In this document: piece after piece, positions 49,990 through 58,413 of the stretch
How the letters are laid out: every line of letters starts with the position of its first letter
Position numbering within the stretch: position 1 is the stretch's first letter
Source of the DNA: Neoalteromonas flava
GTDB lineage: Bacteria; Pseudomonadota; Gammaproteobacteria; Enterobacterales; Alteromonadaceae
Length of the DNA: 64,000 bases
Direction of reading: 5' to 3'
NCBI RefSeq assembly: GCF_002807685.1
Contig: NZ_PEAX01000002.1
Location: 248,001 to 312,000, forward strand
Made by a program: the position numbers and the translations under genes
Notes under the pieces: model-generated
The model's input: the letters and a program-made list of their open reading frames with translations, nothing else
What the model was told of the DNA's origin: nothing
The model's database searches: none

Positions 49990-50123
49990 AGTGGTTGTCG
50001 CTACGCTGTTACTTATTTAGCCATTGAGTATAGAAAGCACCTGCTCGACAAACAAATTTGAATTACTTATCATCTCATAAGTTTTTTAAATGTATTTAGC
50101 ACCTAACATTAGATTACTTAATC

Positions 50124-50990
50124 ATGAAGCAACTCTCAATGGACGCTCTGCGAACGTTTGTCACCATAATCAACCAAGGCGGGTTTGCTAAAGCGGGCGA
50201 CTTATTGGGCCGCTCGCAACCCGCTATCAGCCTACAAATAAAGAAACTTGAATCGCAACTCAACAGCAAGCTTTTTAGCAAAGTTGGGCAGCGTTACCAG
50301 CCAACTACCCATGGGCAGTGGTTGTATCAAAAAGCGTCCCAAATTCTTGCGTTGAATGATGAAGTATTCCATTTTAGTGAGCAAGACCCGCTGCGCGGCC
50401 GGATGCGCTTGGGGATCCCGAGTGAGTTCGCGTCGATATTACTGCCCTCAATCATTGGAGAGTTCTCCTCTCAATATCCTGATGTAGCGTTAGAAGTTAC
50501 TTCATCATTGAGTCGTGATTTATTGCATGAACAGCAGCGTGACGCTTTTGATGTGATCCTAGCGCTAACCGATGACTCTATGGCTGCTCAAGCTGACTAT
50601 CAGGTCCAAGATGAGCTGGTCTGGATAAGTTCACGCGGTCAACCAACAGACTCCGGCCTGATTTCTCTGGTTCTCGCCCCTGATGGCTGCGTCTATCGTA
50701 GCCGCGTGATCGAGTGTTTGAAACAACAAACGGTGCCCTGGCGTATCGCCTATACCAACGCTGACCTCAGTGGTCTCAGTGCAGCTATGAGTCAGGGCAT
50801 GGGAATAACAGCACTAGCTAAACGCAGCGTGCCGGATAACCTAGTCGTTATAAACAAACCTTTCTTACCGGATTTAGGTAAGGTCAATATCTGCTTGTTC
50901 GACTTAGCCAAACAGCGGAGCCAGCGGAATCAGTCCACCATCAGTCGTACATTAATGCAATTTATTGCGCGGCGCCTGCCACGCTCTTGA
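50124..50990 (+). CDS. LysR-family transcriptional regulator
   Basis: 288 residues: N-terminal helix-turn-helix (LRTFVTIINQGGFAKAGDLLGRSQPAISLQIKKLE) and a periplasmic-binding-protein-like effector domain. The closest flavour is the LrhA/PecT type rather than GcvA. It is divergent from gcvT, the classic arrangement for a regulator of its neighbour, but that link is only positional. Effector unknown. Confidence 0.88.
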   Translation: MKQLSMDALRTFVTIINQGGFAKAGDLLGRSQPAISLQIKKLESQLNSKLFSKVGQRYQPTTHGQWLYQKASQILALNDEVFHFSEQDPLRGRMRLGIPSEFASILLPSIIGEFSSQYPDVALEVTSSLSRDLLHEQQRDAFDVILALTDDSMAAQADYQVQDELVWISSRGQPTDSGLISLVLAPDGCVYRSRVIECLKQQTVPWRIAYTNADLSGLSAAMSQGMGITALAKRSVPDNLVVINKPFLPDLGKVNICLFDLAKQRSQRNQSTISRTLMQFIARRLPRS

Positions 50991-51082
50991 AACACTTGAG
51001 AAATTTCAAATCTGGCGTAAGCTGAATGTGTTGGAGTTGTAAGTTGGCTATGGAACGGTCCCATCACTTAACAGGAATTACT

Positions 51083-51427
51083 ATGACGTTTAAACACACA
51101 CTTTCAAAAACTGCATGTTTAGCCGCGATTGTCGGCTTGGGTTTTGTTGGCAACGCGACTGCTGATGACCATGAAGAAACCTACTCAACAGAAGCGTATT
51201 GCTTATTACAAAAAGAAAATGTAGACCCAAGGTACTTACAAGCGTACGCCGACAAGTTAGGTCTTGTGCCGTCACGCAAAACGTGTCGTTCATTTTTGGA
51301 ATTTGCTGAAGCGGTAACGCCAAAAGAGTGGGACTACCCGCAAGGCCGCCCATACCCTGGTAGCGTGATCCGCTTGACCAAAGATCAAATCGAGAAAATT
51401 AAAGCTGCGAAAAATAGCGATAAGTAA
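51083..51427 (+). CDS. Small exported protein of unknown family
   Basis: 114 residues, signal peptide (cleavage near NATADD), then EETYSTEAYCLLQKENVDPRY, a Leu/Tyr-rich helix, RKTCRSFLEF and PKEWDYPQGRPYPGSVIRL. Two mature-part Cys about 30 residues apart may form a disulfide. I recognise no family. ATG 51083 has CAGGAA upstream; 19 more in-frame codons lie before it without signal-peptide character. Confidence 0.7.
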   Translation: MTFKHTLSKTACLAAIVGLGFVGNATADDHEETYSTEAYCLLQKENVDPRYLQAYADKLGLVPSRKTCRSFLEFAEAVTPKEWDYPQGRPYPGSVIRLTKDQIEKIKAAKNSDK

Positions 51428-51436
51428 TCGTTTCGT

Positions 51437-51455
51437 CCCCCTAGAAACTAGGGGG
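51437..51455 (+). terminator. Hairpin after the small exported protein
   Basis: CCCCCTAG-AAA-CTAGGGGG, an eight-pair stem nine bases past the stop, followed by AAATCTTGATTTC; strong stem, poor U tract. Confidence 0.5.
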
Positions 51456-51544
51456 AAATCTTGATTTCTGAGTTGATCATAGCCGCATAAACCGTCAGAT
51501 TAGACAAACGCATCGCACATTTCCCACGCGCTTTTTATTGAAAT

Positions 51545-52660
51545 TTATTCTGCCCCTACTGACATCGTTTGATGACGTAGTTGCCCTAACAACACCTCTT
51601 GCTCATAAAGATTGGCGCCTTTGGCGTCGAGCGCACGCAGCGTAATCCGTGTATTTTCCAGCGGCTCTTGCCAGGCAATATCGAGCTTGCCGAAATGGGA
51701 CTGGCGGTGAACGCTACTGACGCGAAATGAGTTGAGTTCATCGACAGGTTTATATGCGTCTGTCATGCCACTGACGGTAAAATCCCAGAGTGGATACGGC
51801 GGTTTGTCACCGAGCTGCCCCTTATCAACCGACACCTCTGTGAGATGACGATCGCCGGAAATGATCACAACACCGGAAGCGTTGGTACTAGAAATCAATT
51901 GATACAAACGTTCACGCTCGTGAGGCATATTCCCCCAGGTTTCCCACCCATGCTCATGAGCTACCACCTGAATACTACTGATCAGTAAACGGATCTCCGC
52001 GGGCTTGAGCAACTGCTCTTCCAACCATTGCCACTGGGTTTCCCCTAGCAAGGTAAGGGTTGCGTCAGAGGTCGGTTTGTATGGCCCGAGCCCCTCCTCA
52101 TTGCTGTTCTCTTTACGCAATAAAGGATCACGATGATAACGCGTGTCTAACATGATCACCTGTACACGCTTGCCTGGTTCGCCAAAGACTCTTGAATGAT
52201 AGATTCCAGCTTGTTTGCGAATGGGGTCATTATCAGCAAAACCGAAAAAATCAAGGAATGCTTGCTGGCTTAATGACTTCAATGGGTATTCTTTACCCCC
52301 ATCATTCATGCCGTAGTCGTGATCATCCCAAGTTGCCATGATAGGTACCTGAGATCTAAAATCGGCAAACGCTGGCTTGCTGGCGAGCGTTTGATAAGCC
52401 TCAGTAAAGCGTTTTGGATCGCGCACGGGATGGGAAATACGTTGCCCCCATTGATCAACGTGGACATCAGCGTATTGATTATCACCAATAAATAAAAACA
52501 AATCGGGCGATGCCCTTCCGATGGTCTCCCAAATGGGTTGCGGTTCACGCTCTTTTGCACATGAGCCAATAGCAATACTGTTAATTGCATCTGGCCATCG
52601 CGGGCTGGCAGCGACACTCGAAACTACAAATAAGGCGCACCCAATTAAACCGTACTTCAT
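51545..52660 (-). CDS. PhoD-like alkaline phosphatase/phosphodiesterase, exported
   Basis: About 371 residues with signal peptide. Metallophosphoesterase motifs of the PhoD group: GSCAKE, FLFIGDNQYAD (metal ligands), ATWDDHDYGMND, and a late VVIISGDRHLTEVS. Probably releases phosphate from esters or polymers in the periplasm. Three in-frame Met codons lie near the start; the one at 52660 has GGGAG at good spacing and directly precedes the hydrophobic leader. Confidence 0.85.
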   Translation of the reverse strand: MKYGLIGCALFVVSSVAASPRWPDAINSIAIGSCAKEREPQPIWETIGRASPDLFLFIGDNQYADVHVDQWGQRISHPVRDPKRFTEAYQTLASKPAFADFRSQVPIMATWDDHDYGMNDGGKEYPLKSLSQQAFLDFFGFADNDPIRKQAGIYHSRVFGEPGKRVQVIMLDTRYHRDPLLRKENSNEEGLGPYKPTSDATLTLLGETQWQWLEEQLLKPAEIRLLISSIQVVAHEHGWETWGNMPHERERLYQLISSTNASGVVIISGDRHLTEVSVDKGQLGDKPPYPLWDFTVSGMTDAYKPVDELNSFRVSSVHRQSHFGKLDIAWQEPLENTRITLRALDAKGANLYEQEVLLGQLRHQTMSVGAE

Positions 52661-52752
52661 ACTGACTCCCATACCCAATTGATATGCAGTGTGATCAACC
52701 ATCTAGAGTATTGCAACTCTTGAGATATTGCCATTCATGCGTAATGACATCA

Positions 52753-53094
52753 TTATTTGCTAAATTCATCAAATGCCTGCATGGCATCTGCAGCGTACAT
52801 CAATGAAGGACCGCCTCCCATGTAAATCGCCATGGCTAAGGTTTCTTCCACTTCTTCTTTGCTGGCGCCTAACTCAACCAATGCCTTTACATGAAAACCG
52901 ATACAACCATCACAACGGGTCGAAACACCAATGGCCAGCGCAATAAGCTCCTTGGTTTTCTTATCTAAAACACCATCGGCCGTGGCGGCCTTAGCCATCG
53001 CGGAGAATCCTTGCATAGTCTCATTAATATCTGTGCGTAGTCCTTTCATATTTTTCGAAATGCGCTGGGTAATTTCAACGTATGACTTACTCAT
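52753..53094 (-). CDS. Carboxymuconolactone decarboxylase/AhpD-like protein
   Basis: 113 residues. Single AhpD-fold unit with redox pair CDGC followed by IGFHVKALVELGASKEEVEETLAMAIYMGG. Such proteins are peroxidase/disulfide-type enzymes despite the family name. Divergent from the ArsR-rhodanese pair across a 141-base gap with a palindrome, suggesting shared control. AAGGAG precedes the ATG. Confidence 0.88.
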   Translation of the reverse strand: MSKSYVEITQRISKNMKGLRTDINETMQGFSAMAKAATADGVLDKKTKELIALAIGVSTRCDGCIGFHVKALVELGASKEEVEETLAMAIYMGGGPSLMYAADAMQAFDEFSK

Positions 53095-53197
53095 AGGGGG
53101 CTCCTTATGATCGTATAGGGTTAATCTCTCAACATGGGTAATAACAATAGTTCTATGTCACTTACCATTAAGTTTGCGTAACAAATAAAACTTCATT

Positions 53198-53217
53198 ATA
53201 TTAGCGATTACTAATAT
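53198..53217. promoter_or_regulatory. Probable operator of the ArsR-type regulator
   Basis: ATATTAGCGATTACTAATAT: perfect seven-base arms around a six-base centre, 18 bases before the regulator's ATG and between divergent genes. Confidence 0.6.
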
Positions 53218-53235
53218 TAAATCAAACGTTTTAAG

Positions 53236-53547
53236 ATGCTTCTTGCGCCTAATTTCGAAACCTTTAAAACCAGTGTAGTAAAAGCTGAACAGCTGTTAAA
53301 GCTGCTGGCGAACCAACACCGTTTACAGATTCTTTGCTGCCTACTGCAAAGTGAAAAATCAGTTGGCGAGCTCGAAGAAACTCTAAATCTGTCGCAGTCA
53401 GCCATATCTCAACATCTCGCAAAATTGCGTCATTCCGGGATAGTTTCAGGCCAGCGTAGAGGGCAGAAAATCTTTTATCAATTAACCAATATTGAAGCGC
53501 ATGCCATTTTAACAACACTCTACTTAGCCTACTGCAAAGATAAGTAA
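53236..53547 (+). CDS. ArsR-family regulator, probably BigR/SqrR-type persulfide sensor
   Basis: 103 residues, one winged helix (SVGELEETLNLSQSAISQHLAKLRHSGIV). Cys34-Cys35 in the second helix and Cys100 near the C-terminus are spaced like the Cys pair of SqrR/BigR (41 and 107, from memory), which sense sulfane sulfur by forming a tetrasulfide. No metal-site CxC of ArsR/SmtB type. A rhodanese follows 21 bases on. Acts as a DNA-binding repressor, presumably at the palindrome just upstream. Confidence 0.82.
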   Translation: MLLAPNFETFKTSVVKAEQLLKLLANQHRLQILCCLLQSEKSVGELEETLNLSQSAISQHLAKLRHSGIVSGQRRGQKIFYQLTNIEAHAILTTLYLAYCKDK

Positions 53548-53568
53548 AATCTAATATAGGAGAAAGTT

Positions 53569-53880
53569 ATGCAAATCCAAAATGCAACTGCACAACAAGT
53601 CAAACAGTGGTTAGATGATGGGCAAGCAGTATTAATTGATGTGCGTGAACCCAACGAATTTACTCAAGCGCACATCCCTGGAGCAACATTGTTGCCGCTT
53701 GGCAATATTAGTGCAGCAGACTTACCAAAAGTGCAAGAGAATATCGTTATTTATTGCCAAAAAGGCGGCCGTGGCAATAAAGCCTGTATTAAGGTCACCA
53801 GCGAAAGTGATTTGACGGTATTTAATCTTGAAGGTGGGATTGAAGCATGGGCTGCCGCGGGCTTTCCCGTAAATAGTTAG
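53569..53880 (+). CDS. Single-domain rhodanese sulfurtransferase
   Basis: 103 residues. Rhodanese fold with VLIDVREPNEFTQAHIPGA and active-site Cys63 in IYCQKGGRGNKA, giving a six-residue CQKGGR loop. Transfers sulfane sulfur to thiols or cyanide in the cytoplasm. Excellent ribosome site (AGGAGAAA). Co-transcribed with the upstream sensor. Confidence 0.92.
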   Translation: MQIQNATAQQVKQWLDDGQAVLIDVREPNEFTQAHIPGATLLPLGNISAADLPKVQENIVIYCQKGGRGNKACIKVTSESDLTVFNLEGGIEAWAAAGFPVNS

Positions 53881-53964
53881 ATAATAATTTATCGCGCAGA
53901 GCATGCAGAAATGCGTTCCTATGGTATGGTTAGCACACCACGAAATCATAAAGTTAACCCTATC

Positions 53965-55512
53965 ATGAAAATCGCCCTTATCGCTTTTCTTGCCTGCTTT
54001 TCATTCACCACATATGCCGCGCCAGGCGCGCCAGCGCCTGCTCGACAGGCCGCAGAAGGAGAAGGTCCTTACCCTCAGTTGATTTTACGTGGTGTCACGT
54101 TAATCACCGGCGAAGGTGCTCCGCCACGGGGGCCGGTTGATATCGTCATCGAAAACGATCGGATTGTGAACATCGTGAGTGTCGGGCATCCGGGCGTTCC
54201 AATTGTTGCTAAGCGTCCTCAGCTTGCTGAGGGTGGAAAAGAAATAGATTTGCATGGCCATTATGTTCTTCCTGGCTTTGTGGATATGCATGGCCATATC
54301 GGTGGGTCAGCTGATGATATTCCGGCTGAATATGTGTTTAAGTTATGGTTAGGGCATGGCATAACGACCGTGCGGGAACCCGGCAGTTTCAATGGCCTTG
54401 ATTGGGTTATGGATCATGTTGAGCGCAGTGCTACAAACACTATTGTCGCGCCCCGGATCGTGCCCTACCTTGGGTTTGGGATGGGTTCCAAAGAGCCGAT
54501 CGCAACCCCAAAGCAGGCAAGAGATTGGATTAAACAGGCGGCCAAACAAGGTGCCAAAGGCGTAAAGTTTTTTGGTGCTAGCCCAGAAATAATGCAAGCG
54601 GCGTTAGACGAAGCCCAAAAGCGCGGGCTGGGTACTATGATGCATCATGCACAATTGAATGTAATGAGCATGAACGCGCTTGATTCCGCTCGCTTAGGGC
54701 TTACCACCATGGAGCATTGGTATGGATTACCTGAAGCGCTGTTTGAAGATCAGATTATTCAGGATTACCCCACAGATTATGACTACAATGATGAACAGCA
54801 CCGTTTTGCTGAGGCAGGCAAATTGTGGCAACAAGCCGCAGCGCCGGGGAGCCCCAAGTGGACGGAAGTACGGGATGAGTTGATCGCGCTCGATTTTACC
54901 ATTAATCCAACGATGACAATTTACGAAGCCAGTCGCGACTTGATGCGAGAGCGTTTCGCTGAGTGGCATGCTGACTATACCCTCCCCACACTGTGGGAAT
55001 TTTTCACTCCCAGCCGTTATGCGCATGGTTCTTATTGGTTCGATTGGACAACCCAAAACGAGATTGACTGGAAACACAATTTTCAACGCTGGATGACATT
55101 TCTCAATGACTTTAAAAACCATGGCGGGCGCGTAACCACAGGTTCAGACGCGGGCTACATTTATAAAATATACGGTTTCGCTTATGTGCGAGAATTAGAA
55201 CTTCTGCAAGAGGCCGGATTTCATCCGCTAGAAGTTATTCAAGCTGCCACGCTAAACGGAGCACAGGCGCTGGGCATGGACAACGAAATTGGATCGATTA
55301 CTATCGGCAAAAAGGCCGACTTTGTTATTGTAAAAGAAAATCCATTGCATAATTTTAAAGTGCTTTATGGAACTGGGCACTACCAATTAAACAGTGCTAA
55401 CGAACCCGTTCAAACCCAGGGCGTCGTTTATACCGTGAAAGATGGAATTGTCTTTGATTCTCAACAGTTATTAGCCGATGTTCGTGCAATGGTAAAGCAA
55501 GCAAAAGAGTAA
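53965..55512 (+). CDS. Exported metal-dependent amidohydrolase
   Basis: About 515 residues. Signal peptide (MKIALIAFLACFSFTTYAAPG), then an amidohydrolase TIM barrel: HGHYVLPGFVDMHGHIGG (HxH), GAKGVKFFGASPEI (probable carboxylated Lys), TMMHHAQ, MEHWYG and GSDAGYIYKIYG (Asp). The composite beta domain closes with GSITIGKKADFVIVKENPL. Substrate not identifiable; exported relatives include peptidases and lactonases. ATG 53965 is chosen because 18 upstream codons lack leader features. Confidence 0.85.
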   Translation: MKIALIAFLACFSFTTYAAPGAPAPARQAAEGEGPYPQLILRGVTLITGEGAPPRGPVDIVIENDRIVNIVSVGHPGVPIVAKRPQLAEGGKEIDLHGHYVLPGFVDMHGHIGGSADDIPAEYVFKLWLGHGITTVREPGSFNGLDWVMDHVERSATNTIVAPRIVPYLGFGMGSKEPIATPKQARDWIKQAAKQGAKGVKFFGASPEIMQAALDEAQKRGLGTMMHHAQLNVMSMNALDSARLGLTTMEHWYGLPEALFEDQIIQDYPTDYDYNDEQHRFAEAGKLWQQAAAPGSPKWTEVRDELIALDFTINPTMTIYEASRDLMRERFAEWHADYTLPTLWEFFTPSRYAHGSYWFDWTTQNEIDWKHNFQRWMTFLNDFKNHGGRVTTGSDAGYIYKIYGFAYVRELELLQEAGFHPLEVIQAATLNGAQALGMDNEIGSITIGKKADFVIVKENPLHNFKVLYGTGHYQLNSANEPVQTQGVVYTVKDGIVFDSQQLLADVRAMVKQAKE

Positions 55513-55530
55513 CGCCACAACGCACATGAT

Positions 55531-55905
55531 TTAACGGACACGAGTACCAACAAAGAATAATCCAACAAGCATCATTAAGAGGATTATTGGAGGCTCAGGC
55601 GGGGGCTCGCTTTGAGATTCATGCTTTGTGGCCTTGCCATTAGCAATGAATTTTTGCAATAAATCAGATTGACTCTTTGCATGACTGGCGGCGACCGTTG
55701 ACTGGGGAGTCTCGTTCCCGGTGCGCTGACGTTCAAGGTTACCTTCATCATTAATGCTTTGACGCGTGAAAGGGTTTGCATCTGATGCAGTATTGTTTTG
55801 CTCAATGCGCTCATCAGACATTGTGGCTGGCTGTGACACGTCGGCTGATTTTGCGCCTACAGGTGATACCAACAATAGCGTTATAAAAATGGCTAAATAT
55901 TTCAT
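55531..55905 (-). CDS. Small PEP-CTERM-like exported protein
   Basis: 124 residues: signal peptide (cleavage near VGAKSA), a hydrophilic body rich in Ser, Gln, Asn and Thr with no predicted fold, then PPPEPPIILLMMLVGLFFVG and TRVR. The Pro-Glu-Pro, hydrophobic helix and basic end fit a PEP-CTERM signal with an unusually short body. No homologue recognised. A plain single-helix membrane protein is the alternative. Confidence 0.62.
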   Translation of the reverse strand: MKYLAIFITLLLVSPVGAKSADVSQPATMSDERIEQNNTASDANPFTRQSINDEGNLERQRTGNETPQSTVAASHAKSQSDLLQKFIANGKATKHESQSEPPPEPPIILLMMLVGLFFVGTRVR

Positions 55906-55988
55906 GATGATCCCCTAAACAAAGCTCAGAACAGAGGATAGCCAGAGCAACTAACTAGGCCTATGGCAATTTCCGCCATTTTTGCTAC

Positions 55989-57158
55989 TCAATCACCAAG
56001 GGCCTGCTGCATAAGAAAACGTTTGGCTGGTGCGAGTTCGTTAGCGCCGGCCATTCCCAGTCCGCGGATAAGCTTTATAACGGGTTGGCTGCCAGAAAAT
56101 CCGCGCTTGAACCCTTCCATGGTGGCAATCATCTTAACTGCCGCAGCCTTTCTATCTCGTTCAAAAGCGCGTAAGGGGGCAATGGCACCCAAATCCTCAA
56201 TGGGGATATTCACGATAGCCTCAGCCAACGCAATGCTGTCCTGAAAACCAAGATTCACGCCCTGACCAGCGAGCGGGTGAATAGTATGCGCGGCATCACC
56301 AATCAACACTGCGCGATTGGATACCCATTGCCGCACATAACGCATGGTCAGAGGAATGCAATGCCGTGAATTAAGCAATTCGCATTGCCCTAACTGCATA
56401 TCCAGGTGAGTTGCCAGGCGCTGACAGAACTTGTGTTCAGGCAGCCCCATCAAATCCTCAGCATACTGAGTATCTTGCGACCAAACGATGGAACACTGAT
56501 CGATAGCGCTGAGAGGTAAAAATGCCAACGGACCTGTTGCAGTAAATGCCTGACGGGCAGTTTGTTGATGCGGTTGCTGAGTTTTAACCGTAGCGACAAT
56601 TGCGCTTTGGTCATATTGCCAAAACGTCATGGGCGTTTGCATTAAGCGGCGCACTGTCGAATTAGCCCCATCGGCCCCGACCACCAAGCGTGCTGAAACT
56701 AGTTTTTGGTCTGCGGCCAAAAGTAATGCGGATGAATCATTAGATTCAATTTTGTTGAGCTGGAAATCCTCAATAATCGTTGTATTGGGCTGTCCTTTGA
56801 CAACCGCATACAACGCATTAACTATGTTTTGATTCTCAACAATACAGCCTAACGCTGCATGTTCAGTGTCGGCAGCAGAAAAATCGATTCGCGCAAAGCT
56901 ATCCTTTTCCCAAACCTGCATATTGGTGTATTCGCAAACTCTCTCCGACTGGACTTTGGACCATGCATTCACTCGTTGTAACAATCTTTGCGAAGTAACA
57001 TTCAATGCCGATACGCGGCAATCTGTAACCTCTGGAAGCTCGCGATGCACCCTCCCTTGGCTGAGTACAACCACCTGCAAGTCACTGTCGGCTAACTGCG
57101 CTGCCAGCGCCAAGCCCACCATTCCAGCCCCGACGATGGCGATATCACAATTAACCAA
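55989..57158 (-). CDS. ubiI: FAD-dependent ubiquinone-biosynthesis hydroxylase (UbiI/VisC)
   Basis: About 390 residues. N-terminal FAD-binding IAIVGAGMVGLALAAQL, middle VVGADGANSTVRR, and the family block AVLIGDAAHTIHPLAGQGVNLGFQD. In E. coli UbiI hydroxylates C5 of the ubiquinone ring. It follows ubiH, as in E. coli. Start is ambiguous: TTG 57185 or TTG 57158; the latter has GGGGT six bases upstream and begins VNCDIAIVGAG, the usual family start. It overlaps ubiH by eight bases. Confidence 0.9.
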   Translation of the reverse strand: MVNCDIAIVGAGMVGLALAAQLADSDLQVVVLSQGRVHRELPEVTDCRVSALNVTSQRLLQRVNAWSKVQSERVCEYTNMQVWEKDSFARIDFSAADTEHAALGCIVENQNIVNALYAVVKGQPNTTIIEDFQLNKIESNDSSALLLAADQKLVSARLVVGADGANSTVRRLMQTPMTFWQYDQSAIVATVKTQQPHQQTARQAFTATGPLAFLPLSAIDQCSIVWSQDTQYAEDLMGLPEHKFCQRLATHLDMQLGQCELLNSRHCIPLTMRYVRQWVSNRAVLIGDAAHTIHPLAGQGVNLGFQDSIALAEAIVNIPIEDLGAIAPLRAFERDRKAAAVKMIATMEGFKRGFSGSQPVIKLIRGLGMAGANELAPAKRFLMQQALGD

Positions 57159-58413
57159 AGCGATACCCCATAGCTCTGCGCGCAAAGCGTTGTTTTAGTG
57201 TGGAAAATTTATTCATTGCTAACAGTCCCACATTGCGACCAACCGTTAACGGGAAGAAGGTATTCGAGAAACAGCGGACCAACCCGTCAGTGCTGTGCAT
57301 AATCAGTTGACGATCATCTTTGCGCATTTGCGCATACGTGTTCAGGTTGGAAAAGCTACCGATATCTTCGACATCAGTGTTTTGCAACAAAGCGACTAGA
57401 TCCATAACGTCTCGTAATCCCAGATTAAATCCCTGCCCGGCAATCGGGTGCAAGGTTTGTGCGGCGTTCCCTACGACTAAACTGCGATGCCGCGTTACCT
57501 CTGAAGTATATCTTAAACACAATGGATAACTTTCACGTGCGCTGACTCGAACGCAGCGCCCAAAATGCGCGCCCAATAATGGCGTTAATTCACGGATAAA
57601 GAATTCATCATCATGCATTAAATGTTGTTTATATTCAGATGAGTCCTGTGAAACTGTCCAGACCAATGAATATAGCCCGCCTGCATTACCGGCTTGATTT
57701 AACCTTAGAGGCAGCAGAGCCAAGGGGCCACTCTCGGTAAAGCGCTCGTAGGCCCAGTTTTGGTGTGCAGACGTTACTTCCAGATTGGCAATTATTGCCT
57801 CTTGCGCGTAGTGTTCTGTGTTTTCCTCGTAGCCTAGATTTTGAGCAATACCTGATCCACCACCATCGGCAACAACCAATAAACGAGTATTCAATGTTTT
57901 TCCGTCAGAAAGAGTAATGTGCTGATGTGTCGATCCCGTCATCACTTGCGTGATCTTGCACGGACAACGAAATTGTAATCGACTATCCGCTCTCGCCAAC
58001 TCTTTTTCCAGCGCCTGAAATAAACTTGTTCCCATCGCTTGCAACGGTGCAACGACACCCAGAAATGATTGCTTAAGCTCAGTTGCAGAAAGAAAACATT
58101 TTCCTATGAACCCCTGATCAGACACTTGAATGTGATGGATCTCACACCCATGCAGTTCGCCAAAATGCTCACTGACACCCTGAATTAACTCGGCCAAATA
58201 TTGATACGTCGACGCTCCAAGCGCTAAACAGCGACTATCAAACGCTGGATGATGCTGCGCTTGCATAACTTTCGCTTCAACCAACGCGACTGACAATGAT
58301 GTACAGCGAGCTAACGCCAGCGCTAAGGATAAACCCACTACGCCAGCGCCCACGATAGTCACGTCAGCATCGAATGCAATCACGTCATTGGGTTGCTTAG
58401 AGTTCGCGGCCAC
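57151..58413 (-). CDS. ubiH: 2-octaprenyl-6-methoxyphenol hydroxylase
   Basis: 420 residues, same flavoprotein family as its neighbour: VTIVGAGVVGLSLALAL, LVVADGGGSG, and SLVVGNAAQTLHPIAGQGFNLGLRD. Assigned UbiH by position between pepP and ubiI. It hydroxylates C1 of the ubiquinone precursor. GTG start at 58413, overlapping pepP by 17 bases. Confidence 0.9.
   Translation of the reverse strand: MAANSKQPNDVIAFDADVTIVGAGVVGLSLALALARCTSLSVALVEAKVMQAQHHPAFDSRCLALGASTYQYLAELIQGVSEHFGELHGCEIHHIQVSDQGFIGKCFLSATELKQSFLGVVAPLQAMGTSLFQALEKELARADSRLQFRCPCKITQVMTGSTHQHITLSDGKTLNTRLLVVADGGGSGIAQNLGYEENTEHYAQEAIIANLEVTSAHQNWAYERFTESGPLALLPLRLNQAGNAGGLYSLVWTVSQDSSEYKQHLMHDDEFFIRELTPLLGAHFGRCVRVSARESYPLCLRYTSEVTRHRSLVVGNAAQTLHPIAGQGFNLGLRDVMDLVALLQNTDVEDIGSFSNLNTYAQMRKDDRQLIMHSTDGLVRCFSNTFFPLTVGRNVGLLAMNKFSTLKQRFARRAMGYRFG

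Noticed and set aside
49990-50123. Glycine riboswitch upstream of gcvT
   Set aside because: The gap is only 134 bases and lacks the paired aptamer cores; no expression-platform hairpin is seen.
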